Below, one piece after another: positions 25,690 to 34,883 of a DNA stretch of 64,000 bases. The notes beneath the pieces are model-generated. The model was not told the origin of the DNA. It was given only the letters and a program-made list of their open reading frames with translations, and made no database searches. A program made the translations under genes and the position numbers. This stretch comes from Terrimonas_A sp051954695 (GTDB taxonomy: Bacteria; Bacteroidota; Bacteroidia; Chitinophagales; Chitinophagaceae). Every line of letters begins with the position of its first letter. Positions within the stretch are counted from its first letter, which is position 1. The stretch spans positions 26,958-90,957 of the forward strand of contig JBQCHL010000035.1 of assembly GCA_051954695.1 (NCBI GenBank), read 5' to 3'.

Positions 25690-26520
25690 CTAATTGTCAA
25701 AATTCTTCCTGCTATATTCTTCCCCTTTGTTATTGTAGAAGATCATCCCCGCCAGTTTGCCGGAATGGGTATAAATTCTCCATTCTTTTATCCGGTAGCC
25801 ATTTTTATATGCTCCCATTTGGCTGGTGCTGCCGGGAGGGGCACGATGTATCCACACTCCCTGTCTCAAGCCATTCTGGTAATAACCGGAATCTTTTACC
25901 TGGCCGTCAGGAAAGAAATTCATAAATAATCCATGATGAAGACTTTGATCAAATACAGGATGATATGAATTGCCGGGTGTGATATTAGCTGTCACCCATT
26001 GCTGCAGCGTCTGATCATCGATCCGTTTAATGGTGTGCGGAAATGAATAGGATGAGTGAAGGTATTTTGTTGCGGCAGACCTGTCTTTATGATACATCAC
26101 CGTCAGCGGGTAAGCTGTTCTTTTTGGGGTATACCTGCTCAATTCCATTTGTATGCGCTTGTATTTATCAGCACTGTAAGTGCGTAAAGCAAGCAGTTGC
26201 CCCTGTTCGTTCCAGTATTTCCATTCCCCATCCGGCAGGCCAGAGACCAGGGTACCGGAATCGCAAAGTTGGCCATTCTGGTACCAGCTTTCCCAGTTGC
26301 CATCCAGCTTTTTACGTTTGACGTGGCCAGAATATAATTTCCGTTCATTTAATGATTCAGAGATAATACCGTCTTTGGTAAAGAAAAATCGGTCTTCAGG
26401 TTTCTCTGTATTGGCAAGGGTAACATGTTCACCAGAAGAAACAGCCTGCTGGTTCAATTGCTGTGCCTGTGAGCTGATAGAAAAAAGGGCAAGAATCGCG
26501 ATGGAAATAAGAGTTCTCAT
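25690..26520 (-). CDS. Secreted MORN-repeat (YwqK-like) protein
   Basis: 276 residues. Signal peptide MRTLISIAILALFSISSQAQ. The mature protein contains MORN-type repeats: GNWESWYQNGQLCDSGTLVSGLPDGEWKYWNEQGQLL (about 73-110) and later FPDGQVKDSGYYQNGLRQGVWIH, QMGAYKNGYRIKEWRIYTHSGKLAGMIFY. Such proteins are often annotated as YwqK-family antitoxins, but no toxin gene is present and this one is exported, so that label is not adopted. It converges with the DUF5916 gene (9 bp). Confidence 0.83.
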   Translation of the reverse strand: MRTLISIAILALFSISSQAQQLNQQAVSSGEHVTLANTEKPEDRFFFTKDGIISESLNERKLYSGHVKRKKLDGNWESWYQNGQLCDSGTLVSGLPDGEWKYWNEQGQLLALRTYSADKYKRIQMELSRYTPKRTAYPLTVMYHKDRSAATKYLHSSYSFPHTIKRIDDQTLQQWVTANITPGNSYHPVFDQSLHHGLFMNFFPDGQVKDSGYYQNGLRQGVWIHRAPPGSTSQMGAYKNGYRIKEWRIYTHSGKLAGMIFYNNKGEEYSRKNFDN

Positions 26521-26620
26521 TACGCTACGATTAATGCAAAAATAGCAAAATGCGAACCGGCAGAGTAAATTTTATCATTCAAATCTGGCACGGCTTTGTA
26601 ATAGTTAATAAGAAAAGGAT

Positions 26621-26926
26621 ATGAAAACAAAACGATTCAGGGAATACCTGCAACATAAAAAAGCTAGCAGGGCCATTCGCCATAAAGAAGAAGTGGCACA
26701 AAACCCCGACGAAAGGATCGATCAGGACTTCTCAGGCTATCCACACGGGCATGCTAAAGAAAAGATCATCAAGCCACAGACAAAAAAAGACAAGAAAACT
26801 GCAGCCTTGCATGTGAAAGACGGCGAGAAAATGAACAATACAGGAGGCCGCTCCTCACAAAGGGATGAGCAGGACTCTGATGGGTCTGGCGGAGCTTTTG
26901 CAGCTACTGAAGACCTGATCGATTAG
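26621..26926 (+). CDS. Small hydrophilic protein of unknown function
   Basis: 101 residues, highly charged, without hydrophobic segments, signal peptide or cysteines. The first 30 residues are basic (MKTKRFREYLQHKKASRAIRHKEE), and the end is rich in Gly, Ser, Asp and Gln. The pattern resembles small disordered proteins annotated as hypothetical in Chitinophagaceae. It is believed real because it has an ATG, its own space and a normal codon pattern. Its stop codon overlaps the stop of the convergent M1 peptidase gene (26923-26926). No function recognised. Confidence 0.65.
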   Translation: MKTKRFREYLQHKKASRAIRHKEEVAQNPDERIDQDFSGYPHGHAKEKIIKPQTKKDKKTAALHVKDGEKMNNTGGRSSQRDEQDSDGSGGAFAATEDLID

Positions 26927-28782
26927 TTCTGGTTATAAACATTATTCTCCGGCTCACTGTCTGGCGTATGCGGATCTCCCAGCACGATCTTCTTTACGGC
27001 TTTGGTGGCAGTAAAAGGAATAGTTACTGTGCTGGATTTTTCCCATACAGCAATGCTGCGATGCAATTTCAATGTCGTGTTATCAGCATAATAAACAGTG
27101 AGATCAACCGGAACAGGTTTGTTTCCTTTAGAAGCAACAACTATTGAATACGCATTTCCTTTCTTATTCACTTTGGAAATAGCGAGATCAGGTATACCAT
27201 CTTCAAAGAACCATTTTTTCCAGAACCAGTTGAGATTGCGGCCAGCACCTTCATTCATGCTATAGAAAAAATCATTCGGCATAGGATGCTTGCCATTCCA
27301 TTGGGATATATAATGATGAAGTGCTTTGGTAAATAAAGCATCGCCCAGCATGTCTTTTACATACAGATAACCCATTGCCGGCTTCGGATAAGAGTTGGTG
27401 AAATAAGCACGGTTCTGTTCCGTACTGAGTGTAATGATCGGAAGATCAGTTTCTTTTCCTGCAGAAAATGCATAAGGCATCACACCATACTCATCCACGA
27501 TGGTTGAGTCTATCATAGGCGAGATCAACCATTCCCCGATCGTGGCCCAGCCTTCATCCATCCAGGCATATTTTGTTTCATTAATGCCCATATAAAAAGG
27601 GAACATGGTATGAAACACTTCATGATCTGTAAGAGTGATGCTCTCCGTTCTGTCTTCAACAGGGTTATCATTTACCATCATGGGATATTCCATCTGGTCA
27701 AGCCCATCCACCACTGTAATATGCGGGTAAGGGAATGGCCAGGCTGGAAAACGATAGCTCATTGCTTCAACGGTTTTGCGGGTATCACTTACTACATGGA
27801 AATAATCTTTGTGTTGAGGATTGAATACAGCATCCACTCTTGTTCTCCTGTTGGTCTTTGGATCAACTACCAGGCTGGAGGATTTCCATACATAATGATC
27901 GCTGGTAGCAAAAGCAAAATCAGTCACATTACTGGCTTCATATTTCCAGGTATTGAATGCTTTACCTGCAGGTGTAAAATCCTTTTTGGACAGCTCGGTG
28001 GTATCAATGATCGTAGTGATGCCGTCATTTTTTTCAGCTTCCTGCAGGCGGTTGAAGTATACAGGGTTCAGTACCTCTGCCCCATTTTTCAGATCACCGG
28101 TAGCCCATACAATAAAATTTGTCGGCACCGTGATAGCAGCATTGAAATGACAGAAATCATTGTAAAATTCCTGAGAACCGATATAGGGATAAGTGTTCCA
28201 TCCATCTATATCGTCATACACAGCTACCCGCGGAAAGAAATAAGCGATGAAGTCTGCATTTGGTTCTATCTCGCCAGTACGGTTATGAGACCCTTTATTT
28301 AAAGTGTAATGATACACGATCCTGAATCGAAGCTGCTGACCGGAAGCAAGTGATTGGCGGGAAAGAACAGCATTGGTGCCATTCACATTGAAACTTTTTA
28401 CAGGAATAAGCACATCATTGACCCATAATGAGTCGATCGATACACCATCACTTTCATCTTCCGGTTTTACATTGAATGTGCGGGGAGTTCCTTTTTTATA
28501 AGCGTTTGGATACAGTTTAAACCAGATCTGTTTTAAAGTATCTGGACTATTATTGAAATAAGCGATATTGACTGTTCCATTTAATAAGCGACTGGCGGGA
28601 TCAAAATGGATATCCAGATCATAATTGGCTGTATTCTGCCAGTAATTCTTTCCGGGTTTTCCATCCACTGAACGGGTTCCTTTTTTATAAGTAGCCTGTA
28701 TATTCCTGGGTGTAGGCAGAGATGTTTGTGCAAACATATTTGTTCCCACAACAATTGCAATAAATAGAACAATTAAACGCAT
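26923..28782 (-). CDS. M1-family metallopeptidase (tandem copy 2)
   Basis: 619 residues with signal peptide MRLIVLFIAIVVGTNMFAQ. The gluzincin zinc site HEVFH lies near residue 388 and the third ligand Glu follows in WMDEGWAT. The substrate-binding exopeptidase motif is in the variant form MEYPMM rather than GAMEN. N-terminal beta-saddle (YDLDIHFDPASRLLNGTVNIAYFNNS) and a beta-sandwich C-terminal part are present. It is predicted to be periplasmic or exported and to act on peptides. It lies 29 bp after a paralogue with the same architecture, so the pair is probably one transcript and arose by duplication. Confidence 0.92.
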   Translation of the reverse strand: MRLIVLFIAIVVGTNMFAQTSLPTPRNIQATYKKGTRSVDGKPGKNYWQNTANYDLDIHFDPASRLLNGTVNIAYFNNSPDTLKQIWFKLYPNAYKKGTPRTFNVKPEDESDGVSIDSLWVNDVLIPVKSFNVNGTNAVLSRQSLASGQQLRFRIVYHYTLNKGSHNRTGEIEPNADFIAYFFPRVAVYDDIDGWNTYPYIGSQEFYNDFCHFNAAITVPTNFIVWATGDLKNGAEVLNPVYFNRLQEAEKNDGITTIIDTTELSKKDFTPAGKAFNTWKYEASNVTDFAFATSDHYVWKSSSLVVDPKTNRRTRVDAVFNPQHKDYFHVVSDTRKTVEAMSYRFPAWPFPYPHITVVDGLDQMEYPMMVNDNPVEDRTESITLTDHEVFHTMFPFYMGINETKYAWMDEGWATIGEWLISPMIDSTIVDEYGVMPYAFSAGKETDLPIITLSTEQNRAYFTNSYPKPAMGYLYVKDMLGDALFTKALHHYISQWNGKHPMPNDFFYSMNEGAGRNLNWFWKKWFFEDGIPDLAISKVNKKGNAYSIVVASKGNKPVPVDLTVYYADNTTLKLHRSIAVWEKSSTVTIPFTATKAVKKIVLGDPHTPDSEPENNVYNQN

Positions 28783-28811
28783 ACCTTAATAATTTCTTTA
28801 TAAAATCAAAA

Positions 28812-30695
28812 CTAAAATCCTTTCTTATCTGCAGGATATACATTATCCTCCTCATTCGCATCCATAAAAATTCCGCCATCCAATTTTACCGACCTGATCT
28901 GTCTTTTAGTAGTGATGGATACGCTGGCCTGCTTTTGATCCTTTTCCCATACAGCAGGAGTAAAATGCTTTGTTTCTGTGCTGCCATCCTTATAAGTGAT
29001 CACCAGGTCGGCCGGCGCAGCAAAACCGCCGATATTTTTTAACGACACTGTATAGCCTGCTGGAGTTTTCTTCACTGTTTGGATGGCCAGATCAATATAA
29101 CCTGAAGTAAAGAACCAGTTATTCCAGAACCAATCGAGGTTCTTTCCTGCTGCCGCATTGAAACTATTGAAAAAATCCCATGGCAATGGGTGCTTGCCAT
29201 TCCAGCGGCGCATGTATTCATGCAGGCATTTTTTGAACAATGCATCTCCCAGCAGGTCTTTTACTGCGATGTACCCCAGGGCGGCTTTGCCATAGATATT
29301 ATTTCCAAAGCCTGCGCCGGTGAGCACATCGGCCGGAGTGATAATGGGTATGTCCTGGTCTGCGGAAGGATCTTCTATCCATCCGGCAACACGGAATTGT
29401 TTAAACAGTTCTTCTGCTTTTTCTTTTCCCAGGTCTTCATAACCCAACAGTAATTCAAAAGTAGTAGCCCAGCCTTCATCCATAAATCCATACCGGGTTT
29501 CATTGATGCCCATATAGAACGGCATATAGGTATGTGCCAGTTCATGTTCCGCCACAAAGCGGGAGAACATTGGATCTTCATAGGTTTCATCATTCGCCAT
29601 CATGGGATACTCCATGCCGGCATAGCCCTGGAAAATGGTGGTCTTTTCATAAGGATAAGGCACACCAGGCCATTTGAATGATAAGAGATGAAGGGCACGC
29701 TGACCAAACTCCACCATCTGGTGGTAATCCTGTGCCGTATCATTGTATGCTGCCTGCACACTGGCTCTTCTTCCTGTTGCACTATCCACTACCACACTAC
29801 CGGCATCCCATACAAAATGATCACTTAATCCAAATGCCATATCAGGAATATGAGAAGCTGTAAACTGCCAGGTATTGGATGAATTGGCTGTCACTTTCTT
29901 TGAAGCAAGGTCTTCTTTGGTGGCAATACGAATTGTTTTATCACTTGTCAGCGATTCTTTAAAACGCTTCAGGTATTCCGGTTGCAATACAGTCTCCGGT
30001 TTTTGCAATGTGCCTGTACCCCACACGATATAATTATTGGGCACAGTAACATTGACGGTATAATCATTAAAATCACTGTAAAACTCGTGGTCTTCCATAA
30101 ACGGCATACTGTCCCATCCATTATAATCGTCATACACTGCTATGCGCGGATAGAAATAAGCCAGGAAATAAGTAGTGGAATCGATCATCCCTTCACGGTT
30201 GCTTTGCAGGGATATTTCATAATGCCAGTCGAAAGACAACTGCAGGGAATCATGCGGTGCCAAAGCTTTTGGCAGCCTCACACCAACGCTGGTATAAGCG
30301 TAAGGACTTTGCCGCCAGGGGCGAGTTTCTCCATTAATCGCAAACTGGTCGATCTGCACACCGGAAGTAAGATAATCCGGCAATGCACCGCCATTACGGG
30401 GTGCTCCTGGTTTATGGATGTTCAGGAAAAGTTTGATAAACACGACACGAAGTGTGTCGGGACTATTATTGATATAACTGATCTGCTCACTGCCTTTGAT
30501 AGTGCGGTCGGGCGGCATTGCCGTAACATTGATCGTGTACCGCGCTTTATTTTGCCAGTACTTGGCGCCAGGTTTTCCGTCCGGGGAGCGTGTGCCTTTA
30601 TCAAAGGCCTTCTGCACGTCGCGGGGTTTATATAATTTTTGGGAATAAGAAAAAAAGGAAACGAAAGCAAAAAGAATGAGCAGGGAAAAACGCAT
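28812..30695 (-). CDS. M1-family metallopeptidase (tandem copy 1)
   Basis: 627 residues from the ATG at 30695 (MRFSLLILFAFVSFF), which gives a signal peptide ending near FSYSQ; the upstream in-frame ATG would place extra polar residues before it. Zinc motif HELAH near residue 384 with Glu in FMDEGWAT, preceded by GYAGMEYPMM. It shares the opening SPDGKPGAKYWQN and the FYMGINET-R/K-Y block with the downstream paralogue but differs by several insertions around residues 410-460. First of two tandem peptidase genes; no promoter consensus was found in the 129-bp gap upstream. Confidence 0.92.
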   Translation of the reverse strand: MRFSLLILFAFVSFFSYSQKLYKPRDVQKAFDKGTRSPDGKPGAKYWQNKARYTINVTAMPPDRTIKGSEQISYINNSPDTLRVVFIKLFLNIHKPGAPRNGGALPDYLTSGVQIDQFAINGETRPWRQSPYAYTSVGVRLPKALAPHDSLQLSFDWHYEISLQSNREGMIDSTTYFLAYFYPRIAVYDDYNGWDSMPFMEDHEFYSDFNDYTVNVTVPNNYIVWGTGTLQKPETVLQPEYLKRFKESLTSDKTIRIATKEDLASKKVTANSSNTWQFTASHIPDMAFGLSDHFVWDAGSVVVDSATGRRASVQAAYNDTAQDYHQMVEFGQRALHLLSFKWPGVPYPYEKTTIFQGYAGMEYPMMANDETYEDPMFSRFVAEHELAHTYMPFYMGINETRYGFMDEGWATTFELLLGYEDLGKEKAEELFKQFRVAGWIEDPSADQDIPIITPADVLTGAGFGNNIYGKAALGYIAVKDLLGDALFKKCLHEYMRRWNGKHPLPWDFFNSFNAAAGKNLDWFWNNWFFTSGYIDLAIQTVKKTPAGYTVSLKNIGGFAAPADLVITYKDGSTETKHFTPAVWEKDQKQASVSITTKRQIRSVKLDGGIFMDANEEDNVYPADKKGF

Positions 30696-30727
30696 ATAGC
30701 AAGGTTTAAATGATTGCATGCTTACTG

Positions 30728-30754
30728 CTGAACATTGCTCTGTAGAATGTTCAG
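30728..30754. other. Inverted repeat upstream of the M1 peptidase genes
   Basis: Perfect 9-bp arms CTGAACATT / AATGTTCAG (30728-30736 and 30746-30754) with a 9-nt centre, between the end of rimO and the first M1 gene. No T-run follows on the minus strand, so an operator or a leader hairpin is as likely as a terminator. Confidence 0.5.
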
Positions 30755-30824
30755 TGATTTAAATATCGTTCGATTTTCTTTTTCCGGCTCGCTTCTTTTG
30801 ACAAATGGTAAAAGAAGAGGATCG

Positions 30825-32135
30825 TCAGCGCACTACTTCAGCCTCCAGGTCATAATCATAAGCCTTGATCACCCGGGCTTGCACAAATTCCCCTATCGCC
30901 AGTTTCTTATCGGAATGAATGATCACTTCATTGTCTACTTCCACGCTGTCAAATTCAGTGCGGCCAAGATAGCGGCCTGCTTCTTTTTTATCGATCAGCA
31001 CCTTAAAGTTCTTGCCGATCTTTTCCTGGTTCTTTTCAAAAGAGATCTCCTGCTGCACTTCCATTATCTCCTGTGCCCTGCGCTCTTTTTCTTCGGCAGG
31101 AATATCATCAATCAGGTCATAAGCAGAAGTGCCTTCTTCATGGGAGTAAGAGAAGATCCCTACCCTGTCGAAGCGCTGGCGTTGGAGAAACAGTTTGAGT
31201 TCCTCTACATCATCCAGTGTTTCACCAGGGAAACCGGCGATCAGTGTAGTACGCAGACAAATACCCGGCACTTTTTCACGGATAGCCGCTGTCAGCTCTT
31301 CCATTTCTTCCCTTGTGATCTGGCGCTTCATTGCTTTCAGCATATTGTTGGCAGCATGCTGCAAAGGCATATCCAGGTAGTTGCAGATATTTTCCCTATC
31401 GCGCATTACATCCAGTATCTCCAATGGGAATTTGGACGGATAAGCATAGTGCAGCCTGATCCACTCCAGCCCTTTGATATCTGCAAGACGGTTCAGCAGG
31501 TCGGACAGCATTCTTTTCTTATAGATATCCAGTCCGTAATAAGTAAGCTCCTGTGCAATCAGCATCACTTCTTTCACACCCATCTTTACCAGCCCTTCCG
31601 CTTCCTTTACAAGGTCTTCAATGGTTTTGCTGGTATGTTTACCGCGTATCAGGGGTATGGCGCAAAAAGCACAGGTACGGTTACAACCTTCAGATATTTT
31701 CAGATAGGCATAATGCTTTGGAGTAGCGAGCAGGCGCTCACCTACTAATTCCGATTTATAATCTGCTTCAAATTGTTTCAGGATCAGCGGGAGTTCCATG
31801 GTGCCAAAAAAAGCATCTACCTCGGGGATCTCTGTTTCGAGGTTGTTTTTATAGCGTTCGCTGAGGCAACCTGTCACATACACTTTATCCAGTTTACCTC
31901 TTCTTTTCAGTTCCACCTGGTCGAGAATGGTATTGATGCTTTCTTCCTTGGCTTTATCAATAAAGCCGCAGGTATTTACCACTACGATATTGTGATCGGA
32001 TTTTTTATTCTCATGCACCACATTAATTTCATTAGCCTTCAACTGGCCGCTCAGCACTTCGCTATCCACCATGTTCTTACTGCAACCCAGGGTAATGATA
32101 TTGACCTTGTCTTTCTTAAGTGTTTTCGTTTTCAA
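30825..32135 (-). CDS. rimO: Ribosomal protein S12 methylthiotransferase
   Basis: 436 residues. N-terminal UPF0004 domain (VNIITLGCSKNMVDSEVLSGQL, NTCGFIDKAKEESI, YVTGCLSERY) with three cluster-binding cysteines, then the radical-SAM motif CNRTCAFCAIP, then a C-terminal TRAM domain (VLIDKKEAGRYLGRTEFDSVEVDNEV). It methylthiolates Asp89 of ribosomal protein S12. The start is a TTG at 32135; no in-frame ATG exists before the LGCSKNM motif, and the family N-terminus (MKTKTLKKDK) matches this start. In other Bacteroidota it usually follows ftsY directly; here a sugar kinase intervenes. Confidence 0.95.
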   Translation of the reverse strand: MKTKTLKKDKVNIITLGCSKNMVDSEVLSGQLKANEINVVHENKKSDHNIVVVNTCGFIDKAKEESINTILDQVELKRRGKLDKVYVTGCLSERYKNNLETEIPEVDAFFGTMELPLILKQFEADYKSELVGERLLATPKHYAYLKISEGCNRTCAFCAIPLIRGKHTSKTIEDLVKEAEGLVKMGVKEVMLIAQELTYYGLDIYKKRMLSDLLNRLADIKGLEWIRLHYAYPSKFPLEILDVMRDRENICNYLDMPLQHAANNMLKAMKRQITREEMEELTAAIREKVPGICLRTTLIAGFPGETLDDVEELKLFLQRQRFDRVGIFSYSHEEGTSAYDLIDDIPAEEKERRAQEIMEVQQEISFEKNQEKIGKNFKVLIDKKEAGRYLGRTEFDSVEVDNEVIIHSDKKLAIGEFVQARVIKAYDYDLEAEVVR

Positions 32136-32178
32136 TTATATTCAGTTTAAATACCTGCCGAGCAGGAAAAAATCGCTG

Positions 32179-32212
32179 CAAAGTTAACTTAACCGCTATA
32201 ATATCCGGACAA
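32179..32212 (-). promoter_or_regulatory. Candidate promoter of rimO
   Basis: On the minus strand TTG (32212-32210), a 23-bp spacer, then TAACTTTG (32186-32179), matching TAnnTTTG. The spacer is a few bases longer than usual. A short hairpin CCTGC-TCG-GCAGG (32155-32167) follows in the leader. Confidence 0.45.
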
Positions 32213-32251
32213 TTGCTTTATTGGCCAGCATATTATTTTTCCACTTCTAAC

Positions 32252-33727
32252 TTACTGGAACTGATAGCTATACAGCTTTTGATAAATATTATAATTCTTT
32301 TGATACGCAGCATGGTTCCCGGCATCCGGTCTATATGTTTCCGTATCCCGCATTAATTGCTTTATATCTTCCCAATTTTTCAGCATACCGGTTGCTTTCA
32401 TACCCATATAAACTGCTCCCATTGCAGATGCATCGGCGTCATGGCTGATATTGACCGTTTTCCCCAATATATCCGTAATAATGCGCAGCCATTCAGGAGA
32501 TTCAATAAACCCTCCGCCAGCATAGAGATCATTGATCATTACTTTATTTTCTTCCAACGCTTCCAGTATCTGCCTGAGTGAAAAACCAACAGCTTCCAAC
32601 ACAGCCCGCAGGAAATGCGCTTTTGTATGCATTGCTTTGATGCCCATAAACATTCCGCTTGCTGCGGCATCCCATACGGGCGCCCGCTCTCCATGGATAT
32701 AAGGAAGAAAGATCAGGCCTTCAGCACCCGGTCCAATGGCGCCTGCCTGGGGCAAGAACTCTTTGAGGAAAGAATCGAACGGCTGAAGCTGGTCTGTAAA
32801 TGTTTCATAGAACCATTCCAGCAGGATGCCGCCATTGTTAATGGCCCCGCCGGGTAAATATGTTTTATTGTCTAACCGGTAATTGAATAACCGATGGACC
32901 GCATCCTGTACCAGTTGATCACTTAATATCCGCACAGCGCCACTGGTACCAATGGTCAATGCTGCTTCACCCGGCAACACAGCACCTGCACCAATATTTG
33001 CCAGGCTGCCATCACTGCCCCCAACGATAAAAGCTGTATCAGCCGGCAGGTCCAGCAATTGCAGGTATTCCTTTTTCAATTTGGGCAAACGGTCTGCAGG
33101 CGATGCGAGAGTAGATAATTTATCAGGACCAATGCCAGCAAATACAAGTGCGTCTTTGCTCCAATCCATTTGCTGCACATCAAACAAACCGGTGGCGGAA
33201 GCCAATGCCGTATCGATGATATATTGTCCGGTCAATTGATGTATCACATATTCTTTACCGGAAATGAATTTGTACGCACCGGCAAACAGTTCCGGCATCT
33301 TCCTTCTTATCCAGGCTATTTTGCATAACGGCGACATAGGATGAACAGGCGTTCCTGTTTGCAGATAGAGGCGATGGCCAGAAGGGGTATTTTTTAATGA
33401 TGCTGCAATTTCCTGGCTACGGGTGTCAGCCCATGTCCACAGATTCGTTAACGGATGCCCTTGCTTATCCACAGCCATCATGCTATGCATGGCAGCACTA
33501 AAACTGATAACAATAATATTTTTCTTACCCGGAACAGCATGAATGGCTTTGGAAAGCACTTCAATAACAGCTTGCATTATTTGCTGCGGGTCCTGTTCAT
33601 GATAGCCGGGTTGTGGTTGCAGAGAAGGATAACCGGCTTTTGCTTCAGCCACTACTTCAGCGGCAGTTGTGGAAACAACAGCTTTGGTATGCGTAGTGCC
33701 GATATCTATGCCGATTATATACTGCAT
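32252..33727 (-). CDS. FGGY-family sugar kinase, gluconokinase-like
   Basis: 491 residues. FGGY features: YIIGIDIGTTHTKAVV (phosphate 1 loop), SFSAAMHSMMAVD and WTWADTRS typical of the gluconokinase branch, FIVGGSDGSLANIGAGAV, LTIGTSGAVR (adenosine side) and VLEAVGFSLRQILEALEE / LYAGGGFIESPEWLRIITDILG. It phosphorylates a sugar or sugar acid using ATP; gluconate is the best guess from the SAAMHS/NLWTWAD motifs, with xylulose less likely. It is inserted between ftsY (37 bp) and rimO (116 bp), with no sugar-catabolic partner. Confidence 0.88.
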   Translation of the reverse strand: MQYIIGIDIGTTHTKAVVSTTAAEVVAEAKAGYPSLQPQPGYHEQDPQQIMQAVIEVLSKAIHAVPGKKNIIVISFSAAMHSMMAVDKQGHPLTNLWTWADTRSQEIAASLKNTPSGHRLYLQTGTPVHPMSPLCKIAWIRRKMPELFAGAYKFISGKEYVIHQLTGQYIIDTALASATGLFDVQQMDWSKDALVFAGIGPDKLSTLASPADRLPKLKKEYLQLLDLPADTAFIVGGSDGSLANIGAGAVLPGEAALTIGTSGAVRILSDQLVQDAVHRLFNYRLDNKTYLPGGAINNGGILLEWFYETFTDQLQPFDSFLKEFLPQAGAIGPGAEGLIFLPYIHGERAPVWDAAASGMFMGIKAMHTKAHFLRAVLEAVGFSLRQILEALEENKVMINDLYAGGGFIESPEWLRIITDILGKTVNISHDADASAMGAVYMGMKATGMLKNWEDIKQLMRDTETYRPDAGNHAAYQKNYNIYQKLYSYQFQ

Positions 33728-33764
33728 ATATGGACTGGTATATTAAGATCATCCATCGCGGAGC

Positions 33765-34721
33765 TTAGAGCTTGAACAGGCTGTCTACAAACTCATGTTT
33801 GTCGAATACCAGCAGGTCTTCCATTTTTTCGCCTACGCCAATAAACTTCACCGGTATTTTGAACTGATCAGCGATCGCCAGTACCACGCCGCCTTTGGCA
33901 GTACCATCCAGTTTGGTAATAGCCAATGCAGAAACTGCTGTGGCTGCCGTGAATTGTTTGGCCTGCTCCAATGCATTCTGCCCGGTTGAGCTATCGAGTA
34001 CCAGCAGCACTTCATGCGGAGCGTCGGGTATTACTTTTTGGATCACACGCTTGATCTTGGAAAGCTCTTCCATTAAATGGGCTTTATTGTGGAGGCGGCC
34101 TGCGGTATCGATCAGCACTACATCTGCCTGGCGGGCAACGGCACTTTGAGCAGTATCAAAAGCAACGGCTGCCGGGTCGGATCCCATGTCCTGTTTTACG
34201 ATCGGCACTCCTACACGTTCGCTCCAGATCGTGAGCTGATCTACTGCTGCTGCCCGGAATGTATCGGCAGCGCCAAGCAATACCTGCTTGCCGGCTTTTT
34301 TGAAATTATAAGCCAGTTTGCCGATAGTGGTGGTTTTGCCTACGCCGTTAACTCCTACTACCAATATGATATAAGGCTTGGCGGGAAGGGCTGTGTCGAA
34401 ATTATAATTATTTGATTCAGGGGCGTTTACAAGTATATCCTCCATTTCCTGTTGCAATAGCTTGTTCAGATCTACAGTGTTCATGTATTTGTCTTTCGCC
34501 ACTCTTTTTTCAATCCGTTCGATGATCTTGACAGTGGTCTCAATACCCACATCTGCACTTACCAGGGCTTCTTCCAGGTTGTCAAGCACTTCTTCGTCTA
34601 CAGTGCTTTTGCCGGCGATAGCTTTAGTGATCCTGGCGAGAAAACCTTCTTTGGTTTTTTGCAAGCCCTGATCGAGCGATTCCTTTTCCTTTTTTCCGAA
34701 TAATTTATTGAAGAAGCCCAT
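33765..34721 (-). CDS. ftsY: Signal recognition particle receptor FtsY
   Basis: 318 residues with the N-domain helices (KTKEGFLARITKAIAGKSTVDEEVLDNLEEALVSADVG) and the SRP GTPase G domain: GVNGVGKTTTIGKLAYNFK (G1), DTFRAAAVDQL, DTAGRLHNKAHLMEELSKI (G3), TKLDGTAKGG (G4) and a closing FIGVGEKMEDLLVFDKHEFVDSLF. It lacks the long acidic A-domain of proteobacterial FtsY, as usual in Bacteroidota. It docks ribosome-SRP complexes at the membrane. It follows the DUF4295 gene on the same strand. Confidence 0.96.
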   Translation of the reverse strand: MGFFNKLFGKKEKESLDQGLQKTKEGFLARITKAIAGKSTVDEEVLDNLEEALVSADVGIETTVKIIERIEKRVAKDKYMNTVDLNKLLQQEMEDILVNAPESNNYNFDTALPAKPYIILVVGVNGVGKTTTIGKLAYNFKKAGKQVLLGAADTFRAAAVDQLTIWSERVGVPIVKQDMGSDPAAVAFDTAQSAVARQADVVLIDTAGRLHNKAHLMEELSKIKRVIQKVIPDAPHEVLLVLDSSTGQNALEQAKQFTAATAVSALAITKLDGTAKGGVVLAIADQFKIPVKFIGVGEKMEDLLVFDKHEFVDSLFKL

Positions 34722-34883
34722 AATAATCTATTTATAAACACGAATTAGAACGAATCCGCTCAAATAATCAAGCCCTCTATAGTATGAATTACACGAATAA
34801 TAAACGCCAATTGGCTTGAGAATAAAACAACAAAAGCCACCCGTTGTTGCGGATAGCTTTTAATATGTTTGCCTGCACGGAAA

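Noticed and set aside
25690..26520. YwqK-type toxin-antitoxin system
   Set aside because: The MORN protein has a signal peptide and there is no toxin gene beside it; the family label is historical.
27610..28302. A 230-codon plus-strand open frame opposite the second M1 peptidase gene
   Set aside because: Antisense shadow of a conserved gene, without signal peptide or motif.
30735..31748. A 337-codon plus-strand open frame opposite rimO
   Set aside because: It lies antisense to the well-supported rimO gene, has Cys/His/Phe-rich composition typical of a shadow frame, and no recognisable domain.
34737..34800. CACGAATT-type degenerate repeat between ftsY and DUF4295
   Set aside because: Short related words (CACGAATTAGAACGAAT, GAATTACACGAAT) occur, but pairing is poor and no clear unit can be defined.
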